DNA of 64,000 nt, taken from the NCBI RefSeq assembly GCF_001650695.1, contig NZ_LWQS01000038.1, forward strand, positions 124,001-188,000. The letters run 5' to 3'. Made by a program: the position numbers and the translations under genes. Numbering within the stretch: position 1 is the stretch's first letter; each line of letters starts with the position of its first letter. The notes under the pieces are model-generated. The model saw only the letters and a program-made list of their open reading frames with translations. It was not told the DNA's origin and did no database searches. Origin of the DNA: Chloroflexus islandicus (lineage in GTDB: Bacteria; Chloroflexota; Chloroflexia; Chloroflexales; Chloroflexaceae). Shown one piece after another: positions 41,670-49,799 of the stretch.

Positions 41670-41916
41670 TTGACAAATCGCGAAAAGTATATTACTATTT
41701 CTCTACTTTTGCGACGCTACGCTGTTGATGATGTATTAGTTTAATCACAGTGTGAACGCCGGCAAGAAGCTGAAGTGAGGCTGATACATTGCTGACACGA
41801 TCCCCCAACCAGCCAGCTTCGCTTCCTAACCTGCCGACCTCCAGCGCCACCACGCGCGTGGCTCAAGTCATTGACTTCGCTGGCCGGTTGGCAGACAGAA
41901 AGAGGAAAGACGCTCC
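41670..41916 (+). promoter_or_regulatory. Strong promoter and about 210-nt leader of the wall hydrolase gene
   Basis: TTGACA (41670-41675), a 17-bp spacer and TACTAT (41693-41698) predict a start near 41705. The leader of about 210 nt is long for this genome and contains complementary words (CCGGCAAGAAGCTGAAG against later CAGCTTCGCTTCC). It might hold a structured control element; I could not match it to the c-di-AMP (ydaO) riboswitch that often precedes such hydrolases. Confidence 0.6.
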
Positions 41917-43530
41917 ATGATTGAGCTGAATCACGATCGCGCTGGTGATCTGCTACCGCTCGAACTGCAACGTCTGCGTGAACGCGCTGTTCACCATCGG
42001 AGTAGGCACCGGCAACGCTCGCGACCATTTGCTACCATTGCTGCGCTTACTCGTACGACGCCAGATCTGCAACGCTGGCTACGCCAACTTCCCTCCCGAT
42101 ATCTGCTCCACTCTGTGGTTGCCCTGCTCTTCCCGGTCGCTCTGCTCCTCGGCCAATTGCCGCTGCGTCCGGTTCTCCCGCAAACTCCTACGCCACCCAC
42201 CGCTGCGCCGATGGTGGCTGAAGGTGATGTGCCCCTGATCATTCTGGGCCCGCTTAAGTTCGATCCTGCTCGCACCGGCGAAGTGGTAGGCGATCCGCCC
42301 CTTGAGGCCGATGAGGCTCTGCCGGTGCCGCTCACGGTGCTCTCGCGCAGCGAACAGACCGCACCCTTGATCGTGCCGGCAACCATTATTGCCGATGTGG
42401 CTAAGGTACGTAACGGCCCCGGCTTGGCCTACGATGACATCGCCCGCCTGACCAGTGGCGCCACGATCGAAGTCGTTGGTCGCTATGGCGAGTGGCTCCA
42501 GTTCCGTACCGCCGATGATCCAAGCCTGCGCTGGATCGCCGCTGAATTGGTGAATGTGCCGGAAGCGGTCTTCTATAACCTCAAGCCGGTGGCAGACGCT
42601 ACAATCCCGCCACCACCGCCGCCCAAGGTGGCGAGTGTGCGTGAGGATGGTCTCAACTTGCGTGACGGCCCCGGCACCAATTATGTCAGCATGAAACGCC
42701 TCATTGCCGGTCAAGAGTTGACGCTTGTCGAGCAATTCAATGGCTGGTTCCTCGTTGAGGCTGGCGGTTTGTACGGCTGGGTTACGGCTGAATTCCTGAA
42801 CATTGCGCCCGGTGTGATCGAGCGCGTGCCAGTTGCCGCCACCATTCCTGATCCGAACCCGCCATTAGTCGGTGCAGTGCTCGAGAATTCGGTTAATCTG
42901 CGCAAAGGCCCCGGTTCAGCCTACGATCGCATCGGCGCCGTGAATGCCGGCACTGAGGTGAAGCTGTTGGCCCGGCACAAAGATTGGTATCGGGTTGAGC
43001 TGGCCAATGGCACCAAGGCATGGATCTACGCCGAGCTGCTTCAGGTGACGCCGATGGCCGCCCGGCGCGTGCCCTATACCAACGATATTCCGGCCCTGCC
43101 CAACCGTACCCGTCTTACCAACAGCGGCCCAGTCAATATCCCTGCCAGCGGCGATGTCGCGAGCTATGCAGTGCAGTTTGTCGGCTATCGCTACGTGTGG
43201 GGCGGTGCTAGCCCTCTCACCGGCTTCGATTGTAGCGGGTTGACATGGTATGTCTATCGCCAGTTTGGCGTGAGTCTGCCTCGCACGGCGGCGAGCCAGT
43301 TCAATACCCGCTATGGGGCGCTGATTAGCAGCCTCAATAATCTAGCCCCCGGCGATCTGATGTTCTTCGCCAATACCGGCGGTGGTCGCGGTATTACCCA
43401 CGTTGCTATCTATATCGGTAATGGGCAGATGGTTCACGCTATGACGCCTGCCTACGGCGTTCAGATCTCTAGCATCTGGAGTTCGTATTGGACGAGCCGC
43501 TTCGCCGGCGCTATCCGCCCGTATCGGTGA
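41917..43530 (+). CDS. Membrane-anchored NlpC/P60 peptidoglycan hydrolase with three SH3 domains
   Basis: A 537-residue cell-wall endopeptidase. A basic N-terminus leads to one hydrophobic segment (about residues 63-80, LHSVVALLFPVALLLG) that anchors or exports it. Three bacterial SH3 domains follow (VRNGPGLAYDDIARL; LRDGPGTNYVSMKRL; LRKGPGSAYDRIGAV), which bind wall peptides. The C-terminal NlpC/P60 domain has the catalytic triad C439 (FDCSGLTWYVY), H495 (ITHVAIYIGNG) and a third residue at H507 (MVHAMT). Cleavage between D-Glu and the diamino acid is expected by family. AAGAGGAAAG precedes the start. A strong rho-independent terminator follows. Confidence 0.93.
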   Translation: MIELNHDRAGDLLPLELQRLRERAVHHRSRHRQRSRPFATIAALTRTTPDLQRWLRQLPSRYLLHSVVALLFPVALLLGQLPLRPVLPQTPTPPTAAPMVAEGDVPLIILGPLKFDPARTGEVVGDPPLEADEALPVPLTVLSRSEQTAPLIVPATIIADVAKVRNGPGLAYDDIARLTSGATIEVVGRYGEWLQFRTADDPSLRWIAAELVNVPEAVFYNLKPVADATIPPPPPPKVASVREDGLNLRDGPGTNYVSMKRLIAGQELTLVEQFNGWFLVEAGGLYGWVTAEFLNIAPGVIERVPVAATIPDPNPPLVGAVLENSVNLRKGPGSAYDRIGAVNAGTEVKLLARHKDWYRVELANGTKAWIYAELLQVTPMAARRVPYTNDIPALPNRTRLTNSGPVNIPASGDVASYAVQFVGYRYVWGGASPLTGFDCSGLTWYVYRQFGVSLPRTAASQFNTRYGALISSLNNLAPGDLMFFANTGGGRGITHVAIYIGNGQMVHAMTPAYGVQISSIWSSYWTSRFAGAIRPYR

Positions 43531-43537
43531 CACTTCG

Positions 43538-43569
43538 GCGGGGTGATGCAATGCATCGCCCCGCTTTTT
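43538..43569 (+). terminator. Rho-independent terminator of the NlpC/P60 gene
   Basis: GCGGGG(T)GATGCA pairs with TGCATC(G)CCCCGC around a very small loop, followed by TTTTT at 43565-43569. It begins 8 nt after the stop codon. Confidence 0.9.
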
Positions 43570-44347
43570 AGTTCGCTCCTAACGCCGCAATCACCGTCCG
43601 CGCGAGATCAATCCGCATCAACCAGTTTCGCGGATCGGCGTCAAAGCGATCGAGCCACGCCTGTGCCCCTCCCAACGCCGCTACTTCGTCACGGTAACGG
43701 TCGAGCGTCTCAAACTCCAACCCTTCGGTAGCGCGATAGCCTATCGTGAGTCCGGCCCGTTGCACCAGCAACAACCACGTGCAATCGGCCCCGATGCTGT
43801 CATCGCGACTCGCTGAGACGATCAGTTCCGCTGCCTGCCGCGACAAACCGCGCGCTGCCGCCATCATATCCCACCCTAAGCCAGTCTTGCGCGCAAATAC
43901 TTCATTCACCATCGCTTCGGTGACGACCTGTGCGCGCGGATGGCTGGCCAATGCCCGTGGCGTGCGCCCCAAGACGGTCAGATCGAATGCGGGCAGCTCG
44001 GCCAGCGTGGCCGCGAGCTCATCTGGCCAGTACTCGATCCAATGCAAGACCCGGTCGAGATCGCAGAAGAGGAGCCATTCAGCGTTAGGAAAGGCGTTCA
44101 AGGCAAGTTGTACCGCGCCACGCCGCCAACGGCCTAGATGGAGATGGCCGATCGGTTCGTCTGCCGCCCCGATCCGCAACGCGATCGCCGCCTGTGCTAA
44201 CCACGCCTGCGTTACCGGTACGCTGGTTGGCGTGACCAAGACGGCAATACCGGTAAATTGACGCTGCAACGCAGGGAAGAGCCGTACCATCTGTTGGTAT
44301 AAGCGCCCATCAGGATCGTGATGGGTCGCTGCTAGCACAATTGTCAT
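43568..44347 (-). CDS. Hypothetical protein, glycosyltransferase-like
   Basis: A 259-residue soluble protein of uncertain function. It opens MTIVLAATHHDPDGRLYQQMVRLFPALQRQFTGIAVLVTP and has WLLFCDLDRVLHWIEYWPDELAATL around residue 95, where CDLDR resembles the DxD nucleotide-sugar motif. Later SASRDDSIGADCTWLLLVQRAGLTIGY suits a GT-A core. I suggest a GT-A glycosyltransferase or relative, low certainty. AAAGGA upstream supports ATG 44347. The hairpin and T-rich stretch 29-52 nt upstream end a possible small RNA or act as an attenuator for this gene. Confidence 0.6.
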   Translation of the reverse strand: MTIVLAATHHDPDGRLYQQMVRLFPALQRQFTGIAVLVTPTSVPVTQAWLAQAAIALRIGAADEPIGHLHLGRWRRGAVQLALNAFPNAEWLLFCDLDRVLHWIEYWPDELAATLAELPAFDLTVLGRTPRALASHPRAQVVTEAMVNEVFARKTGLGWDMMAAARGLSRQAAELIVSASRDDSIGADCTWLLLVQRAGLTIGYRATEGLEFETLDRYRDEVAALGGAQAWLDRFDADPRNWLMRIDLARTVIAALGAN

Positions 44348-44362
44348 CAGCGATCCTTTCAT

Positions 44363-44399
44363 TGGCATAAAACGAGCACCCCGCTTGTCAGCGGGGTGC
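44363..44399 (-). terminator. Rho-independent terminator-like hairpin read on the minus strand
   Basis: GCACCCCGC (44376-44384) and GCGGGGTGC (44391-44399) form a perfect 9-bp stem with a 6-nt loop. On the minus strand it is followed by TCGTTTTATG. It stands just after the inverted repeat of the candidate RNA and before the next coding start. Confidence 0.75.
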
Positions 44400-44626
44400 G
44401 ATCGTGATCAGACTGTTAGTGAAGTTGCGTAACAACGTACTGTGAAAGTGAAACCTTCGCGGCGAACCAGTAAACTGCGGGCAAGATTGCTGCTACGATG
44501 TCTGCTGCGATGAAACTGCGACGTTAGCTGCGACGCTGGGCGAATGACAGTTGTAACCTCGTATCGCCGTACTAACAGTCTGATCGTCACCGGACGGGAG
44601 GTAGAATGCCAAGCTTTTTTCCGTCC
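44376..44626 (-). ncRNA. Candidate structured small RNA or leader RNA
   Basis: On the minus strand: a -10 TATAGT (44638-44633) with TTGTGG 18 bp upstream (44662-44657); a first hairpin GGACGG...CCGTCC around a CTACCTCC motif; then a perfect 15-bp closing stem formed by 44571-44585 and 44406-44420, enclosing about 150 nt; then the terminator hairpin. Inside the loop are four diverged 12-13-nt units of the type CGTCGCAGC (about 44482-44535). No ribosome site or plausible protein fits. It may be a free RNA of about 250 nt or the attenuator of the gene at 43568-44347. I match no known RNA family. Confidence 0.55.
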
Positions 44627-44773
44627 ACTCATACTATACCCGCATGCCCGCAATCGCCACAATAGCGTGATAGTCCTATCACTTTACCGCATTGGTACTA
44701 GCGCCATATCACCCAAAAGTACCAACCAGCCTTTCACCAACCCGCAGGAACCGGCAGCACCGGCCTGCGTGCG

Positions 44774-45628
44774 CTAACCGGCGCTGCGTGCCGCGGCCAC
44801 AAACCGCCGTACCCGATTGGGATCGACCGGATTGGCGATGTCACCGTCTTGTTTGATGCTGCTGCCTACAATCACGCCATCGGCCACCTGCATAAACGCG
44901 GCGATATTCTGCTCGGTGGTGCCGCTGCCGAGCAAGATCGGCGTATCACCGGCCAACGCTCGCGCCTGCTCGACTTTCGCCAAATCGGGGGCATCGCCGG
45001 TCATGCGCCCGGAAATGATCAGCGCATCAGCGCCGAAAAAGCGCGTCCACTCGATATGGGTGGCGAGATCAATGCCGGGAAAGCGCACTGAATGCTTTTT
45101 ATCGACATCGGCAAAAATCTTGATCGACTCGGCATGCAGCTCTTTGCGCCGGCGCATCAAATCAGCGGCGCAGCCTTCGTCCCAACTGCCGGCATCCCAG
45201 ACGCCGGCGCCAGTGAACATACAGACGCGAATGAAGCTGGCGCCAGCGGCAATCGCAATACCGAGCAAAGCGACACCACCATTATGCACTAGGTTGATCC
45301 CCAACGGCAACTCCGGCACCGCCTGCCGCACCGCATGCGCGACGACCGCCTGCGCAGCGATGCTTTCAGGCTGCACATGCGGGCCAGCCCGAAAGGGAAT
45401 ATCCCACATATTTTCTACGATCAAGCCATCGCACCCGCCTTCAGCCAACGCCTCAGCGTCGCGAATCGCGTGATCGATGATCGTCTGCATTCCATAGCCG
45501 GTATAACCGGGAGCGCCGGGCAACGGCCAACAATGCACCATCCCGATCACCGGTTTAGCGGTGCGAAAGATTTCGCGTAGATCCCGCAGACGCAGCCGGT
45601 CGAGCTGCTCTTTCCAGAGTGGTGGCAT
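44774..45628 (-). CDS. BtpA/SgcQ-family protein
   Basis: A 284-residue TIM-barrel protein. The family is named for a cyanobacterial factor affecting photosystem I, but members also occur in sugar or nucleoside operons. Motifs: PVIGMVHCWPLPGAPGY at about residue 26, GCDGLIVENMWDIPF, LGINLVHNGGVALLGIAIAAGASFIRV, GADALIISGRMTGDAPD, and TPILLGSGTTEQNIAAFMQVADGVIVGSSIK, the phosphate-binding end of the barrel. AAAGGAG sets ATG 45628. A PfkB kinase gene lies upstream on the same strand after a repeat-filled gap, so a phosphosugar substrate is the likeliest role here. A photosystem role is not supported by context. Confidence 0.85.
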   Translation of the reverse strand: MPPLWKEQLDRLRLRDLREIFRTAKPVIGMVHCWPLPGAPGYTGYGMQTIIDHAIRDAEALAEGGCDGLIVENMWDIPFRAGPHVQPESIAAQAVVAHAVRQAVPELPLGINLVHNGGVALLGIAIAAGASFIRVCMFTGAGVWDAGSWDEGCAADLMRRRKELHAESIKIFADVDKKHSVRFPGIDLATHIEWTRFFGADALIISGRMTGDAPDLAKVEQARALAGDTPILLGSGTTEQNIAAFMQVADGVIVGSSIKQDGDIANPVDPNRVRRFVAAARSAG

Positions 45629-45659
45629 GGTTATCTCCTTTGCGCTATCGAGAAAGTTA

Positions 45660-46170
45660 CCCCCTTGCAACGTGATATGAGGGGCGGACAAACCATTGTA
45701 ATCGATCACAACGGTTGATCGCTGAGCAATGCCACAATGCCCGATGCCGGGTTACCCGCTCTCGCGCCAGTAGGAGCGGGATTGGGGGCGCGGGCCGCTG
45801 GCCCGCCACGAGTTGATCTGTCCGGGTGTGGGTCGCGCTGCGGGCGTGCCGCCCGCACTCCGTGGCTGCAAAGCGGACAGAACCGGTGGTCGATCATAAC
45901 CGTTGATCGCGGTACGATGCCGCAATGCCCAGTGCTGCATTCCCCGCTCTCGCGCCAGTGAGAAAGGAACTAGGTGAGGGCCATTAGCCCGCGCAGCGGG
46001 CTTCGTAAGCCTAGCCCGGCCCTTCAGGGCCGGGTACCGGATCAGATGGTCTGCCCACCCGCAAACCCGCGCCAATGGGAAAGGGCTGGGGATAAGGTTA
46101 CACTAGCGCATCGCAACGCCATCCATCGTTTCTGCGCGCATACGTTCTGTCTACCCTTCAAGCCAGCAAC
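45660..46170. repeat. REP-like hairpin repeats between pfkB and btpA
   Basis: Copies of GCGGGCCGCTGGCCCGC (45792-45808, the same core as the 31-bp array at 21.9 kb), CCCGCGCAGCGGGCTTCGTA (about 45989-46008) and GGCCCTTCAGGGCC (46018-46031) are present, with two ACCGTTGATCGC(T/G)-type words at 45711 and 45899. No gene is seen in about 510 bases. Confidence 0.75.
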
Positions 46171-46179
46171 GCCAGCAAT

Positions 46180-47160
46180 TTAGCCTGAGGTACGATCCGG
46201 CCACAGGCGCTCGGCAATTGTCGCACTCAACCGGCTGCGGATCTCGGCAGCGGATGGAATCGCTTCCACTGCACCATGGCGCGTCGCCGTGAGCGCCCCC
46301 ACCACATTTGCCAGCGTGGCGCTTTGCGATACATCAAGCCCATGCGCGAGCCCCCACGCATAGGCGGCGCTAAAGGCATCGCCGCAGGCCGTAGTATCGA
46401 CTGCCGTCACCGCCGGCGGCAAGACATCGAGCCGGCGGCCATCGGCGCTCGCCACGCTACACCCTTGCGCCCCGCGCTTGATGGCGACATGGCGCACGCC
46501 CGATCCGATCAGGCTATCGAGCGCCTGCGCCACGCTTTGCCCCGGCAATAAGGCGCGCAGTTCATCTTCATTCATCGTTAGCAACCACAACTGGGGCAAC
46601 AACCGCACAATCAGCCGCCGCGCCACCCGCACCGCCGGCAAACAGAGATCGAGCGCGATCATGCATCGCTGCTCGATCGCTATCTCCATTGCTTGCAAAG
46701 CTGCCGAACGCTGTGGATCATCGAGCAGCGCATGCGCGCCAACCAACAACAGTTGGCTTGACCGGATGAGCGAAGGGGTCAAGGTTGAAGCGTCACAGTA
46801 GACATTGGCCCCGCGAAAGCTGAGAAAACTGCGCTGGCCGTTCGGAGTAACGACAATGCCGCAGAGACCGGTTGCCGCGCTCGGATCAATCTGCACGGCG
46901 CTGACCTGCACACCGTGCGCGCGGGCTGTTTGTAAGGCAAACGAGCCAGCGAGATCGTTACCGACGCGCCCGATCACATACGGGATCGCCCCTAGCCGGC
47001 CAACCGCAACCGCCATATTGAGTCCGGATCCTCCCCCGCCCCAATGCACCGCTGTTACCGGGTTATCATCGTTCTCGCGGGGGAAATGCGGCAACATAAA
47101 GCCAAGATCGACATTGATGTCGCCCAGCGCCGTCACTACTCGCCGCGTTTCCGCCTCCAT
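46180..47160 (-). CDS. PfkB-family sugar kinase
   Basis: A 326-residue ribokinase-like enzyme that phosphorylates a sugar or nucleoside with ATP. N-terminal VVTALGDINVDLGFMLPHFPREND, the glycine pair region VHWGGGGSGLNMAVAVGRLGAIPYVIGRVGNDLAG, and the C-terminal anion hole and base DTTACGDAFSAAYAWGLAHG are visible. The usual DTTGAGDAF is DTTACGDAF here; the catalytic Asp is retained, but the anion-hole glycine/alanine pair is changed. AAAGGA favours ATG 47160 over ATG 47166. Substrate unknown. Neighbour BtpA suggests a shared phosphosugar route. Confidence 0.87.
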   Translation of the reverse strand: MEAETRRVVTALGDINVDLGFMLPHFPRENDDNPVTAVHWGGGGSGLNMAVAVGRLGAIPYVIGRVGNDLAGSFALQTARAHGVQVSAVQIDPSAATGLCGIVVTPNGQRSFLSFRGANVYCDASTLTPSLIRSSQLLLVGAHALLDDPQRSAALQAMEIAIEQRCMIALDLCLPAVRVARRLIVRLLPQLWLLTMNEDELRALLPGQSVAQALDSLIGSGVRHVAIKRGAQGCSVASADGRRLDVLPPAVTAVDTTACGDAFSAAYAWGLAHGLDVSQSATLANVVGALTATRHGAVEAIPSAAEIRSRLSATIAERLWPDRTSG

Positions 47161-47287
47161 TGTCATCCTTTACATGTTGCAGCCAGCTTCGCTTCCGTGT
47201 ACAATTCTACTCTAGAGCCGGAATAATGCTGCTGTCAACCCAATTCCCGCCGGCTCCTCTTCCTAAAGACAGATCGGGCTCTCCACT

Positions 47288-49693
47288 ATGGAAGAGATTC
47301 TCATCGTTGATGATAATGAGCATATAGGCCGCATGTTGGCCACCAGCGTGCTCCCTGAATTGGGCTACCGCGCTATCACAGCGCTCACCGGTCAGACCGG
47401 CCTTGAACGACTGCGCGCCCGCCAGCCCGATCTCATTTTGCTCGATCTGCAGTTGCCCGACATGAACGGGCTTGACTTCCTGCGCATCTTAACACAAGAA
47501 CGGATTGATATACCAGTTATTCTCATGACTGCGCACGGCTCCGAGATGATTGCCGTCGAGGCGTTTCGGCTCGGCGCGCGCAATTATCTGATCAAGCCGT
47601 TCTCAGATGCCGAGGCGCGAGAAGCTATCGATCAAGCGCTCCGCGAACGCCGCTTGCAACGCGAACGCGACCGGTTGGTGGCGCTCTTGCAGCAACGGGT
47701 GCAAGAGCTGACCGTCTTGACCCGCGTTGGCAAATCGGTGACGGCATTGATGGATCACCGCCAGTTGCTCGATCGGATCGTCGAAGCGGCGATGTATATC
47801 ACCCAAGCCGATGAGGGGTTGCTCTGCGAGCGCGATACACAGAATGACGAACTAGTAGTGCGCGCATGGCGCACTCCTCCCGGTGAAGCGACCAAACCGC
47901 TCGGCTTGGCCGGCTCGTTGGTCGAACACGTGGTGCGGAGCGGGAAACCGATCCGCCTGAGTAGCGCCACCACTGGCGAACCGATCGCGATTATGCCGGC
48001 GTTCACGGTGCAAGCCACCTTGCAAGTGCCATTGCAGCTCGGTGATCGGGTGATTGGCGTATTGGTCGTCAATAACCGGCGCACGAATCGCGCCTTTAGC
48101 GAGAGCGATCAATACCTGTTGGCCGCGCTGGCCGATTACGCCGCGATTGCTATCGAGAATGCCCGGCTCTATCAAGCGGCCCGCAGCAGTGAAGCGCGCT
48201 ACCGCGCGATCTTCGCCAATGCCTCTGATATGGTGCTGATGCTCGATGCCGAGTGGCGGATCGTCAGCAGCAATCAAAGCGGCGCCCGCATTCTGGGTCT
48301 AACCCCAGATGATCTGATCGGCCAACCGCTGCAACGTTGGTGCGTGCCCCAAGAATGGCCCGCTATTGCCCAAACCCTTCAGCGGATCGCCAAGGGCGAA
48401 CCAGCGCAGCCCTTTACCGTGTCGTTGCAGCGTCATCCCCACGATCTGGCCGTGGTCGAAATGAGTGCGCAACGCCTCGCCGTCGATGCCGAGGTGATGA
48501 TCGTCTGTATCGGGCGCGATCTGACCGAACGCCGTCGCCTCGAACAGCAACTGATCCAGTCAGATAAACTCTCGGCGTTAGGCCAATTGGTGGCCGGTGT
48601 TGCCCACGAATTAAATAACCCGCTCACCAGTATTTCCGGATATGCCCAATTGCTGCTGCGCAATCGCTCGCTCGATGAAGACACCCGCGTGGATCTGGAA
48701 CAGGTGCGGCAACAGGCCGATCGAGCGGGGCGGATTGTGCGCAATTTGCTCATGTTCGCTCGCGAACACAAACCCGAACGCTCAGTGGTGCAGATCAACG
48801 ATGTGATCCAGAGCGCGCTGGCGCTACAGGTTTATCAATTACGGGTTGATAACATCAATGTCCAACTCGAACTCGACCCATCCTTACCCCTGACCATCGC
48901 TGATCCACACCAATTGCAACAGGTCTTGCTCAACCTGATCACCAATGCGCGCCAAGCGATGGCTGACCGCGGCGCCGGCACGCTGACCATTCGCACCGCG
49001 CTGTGCAATACGGGTGCTGAGCCGCAGATCGAGATTAGCGTCGCCGATACCGGTGTAGGCATCCCTGCCCAGCACCTCGACAAGATCTTTAATCCCTTCT
49101 TTACGACCAAGCCGGTGGGGCAAGGCACCGGTTTAGGTCTCTCGATCTGCTACGGCATCATTCAAGAGCATCAGGGCCAGATTTGGGCCGAAAGCCGGGA
49201 AGGGGTTGGCACGACCATCTTCATCCGGCTGCCACTGGTTGAACCACGCGACGAGACTGACGAACCGCTGTCGCCAGCAACACCGGCCGAGAGCGGCCCT
49301 TGCCAACGAGTCTTGGTAGTTGATGACGAAGAGCCGGTGCGCCGGATGCTACAGCGCCTGCTTGGTGAACTCGGCCATCAGACGACCACCGTCGGCGATG
49401 TCGATACTGCGTTGCAAGAGCTAGCTACCCACCACTACGACTTGGTCATTACTGATCTCCGCATGCCCCAGAAGAGCGGGTTTGATTTGCATGATGCCAT
49501 CAGCCGCACCTATCCCCAATTAGCTGACCGGATCATCTTCATTAGCGGCGACACCCTCAGTTCGCTCAAACCCCAACAGAAAGAACAACTCCACGGACGG
49601 TTGCTGACCAAACCCTTTTCCATCCCCCAATTGACCGAACTGTTGCGCAATCTTCCCCAGCAGCGAACGATCAATTCGCCTGAACACCGGTAA
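47288..49693 (+). CDS. Cytoplasmic hybrid histidine kinase: receiver-GAF-PAS-kinase-receiver
   Basis: An 801-residue signalling protein. N-terminal receiver: ILIVDDNEHIGRML with phospho-Asp D53 (LLDLQLPDMNG) and K in YLIKPF. A GAF domain follows (about residues 150-300, ITQADEGLLCERDTQNDELVVRAW), a PAS domain (about 305-425, ARYRAIFANASDMVLMLDAEWRIVSSN), HisKA with GVAHELNNPLTSISGYAQLL (H440), HATPase (NLITNARQAMADRG, DTGVGIP, GTGLGLSICYGIIQEHQG) and a second receiver (VLVVDDEEPVRRML, TDLRMPQKSGF). Two receivers allow both input from another kinase and internal output. No membrane segment or DNA-binding domain is present. Confidence 0.93.
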   Translation: MEEILIVDDNEHIGRMLATSVLPELGYRAITALTGQTGLERLRARQPDLILLDLQLPDMNGLDFLRILTQERIDIPVILMTAHGSEMIAVEAFRLGARNYLIKPFSDAEAREAIDQALRERRLQRERDRLVALLQQRVQELTVLTRVGKSVTALMDHRQLLDRIVEAAMYITQADEGLLCERDTQNDELVVRAWRTPPGEATKPLGLAGSLVEHVVRSGKPIRLSSATTGEPIAIMPAFTVQATLQVPLQLGDRVIGVLVVNNRRTNRAFSESDQYLLAALADYAAIAIENARLYQAARSSEARYRAIFANASDMVLMLDAEWRIVSSNQSGARILGLTPDDLIGQPLQRWCVPQEWPAIAQTLQRIAKGEPAQPFTVSLQRHPHDLAVVEMSAQRLAVDAEVMIVCIGRDLTERRRLEQQLIQSDKLSALGQLVAGVAHELNNPLTSISGYAQLLLRNRSLDEDTRVDLEQVRQQADRAGRIVRNLLMFAREHKPERSVVQINDVIQSALALQVYQLRVDNINVQLELDPSLPLTIADPHQLQQVLLNLITNARQAMADRGAGTLTIRTALCNTGAEPQIEISVADTGVGIPAQHLDKIFNPFFTTKPVGQGTGLGLSICYGIIQEHQGQIWAESREGVGTTIFIRLPLVEPRDETDEPLSPATPAESGPCQRVLVVDDEEPVRRMLQRLLGELGHQTTTVGDVDTALQELATHHYDLVITDLRMPQKSGFDLHDAISRTYPQLADRIIFISGDTLSSLKPQQKEQLHGRLLTKPFSIPQLTELLRNLPQQRTINSPEHR

Positions 49694-49799
49694 CGTATGC
49701 TATGGTAAGATCAATACCCGGTAGCATTGGAAGCCGGCAACGGGGCCGGCAACGAGCCATGGAACGAGCCATGGGTTGAATACCGGTACAGGAACGACC

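Noticed and set aside
41551-41700. A replication origin, suggested by the perfect DnaA box and AT-rich DNA
   Set aside because: Only one box is present, and dnaA, dnaN, gidA or parAB genes are absent nearby.
44408-44662. A coding gene of up to 84 codons covering the candidate RNA
   Set aside because: Ser/Arg-rich product without family resemblance, no ribosome site, and it would use the closing stem of the RNA as its ends; the RNA reading explains the structure better.
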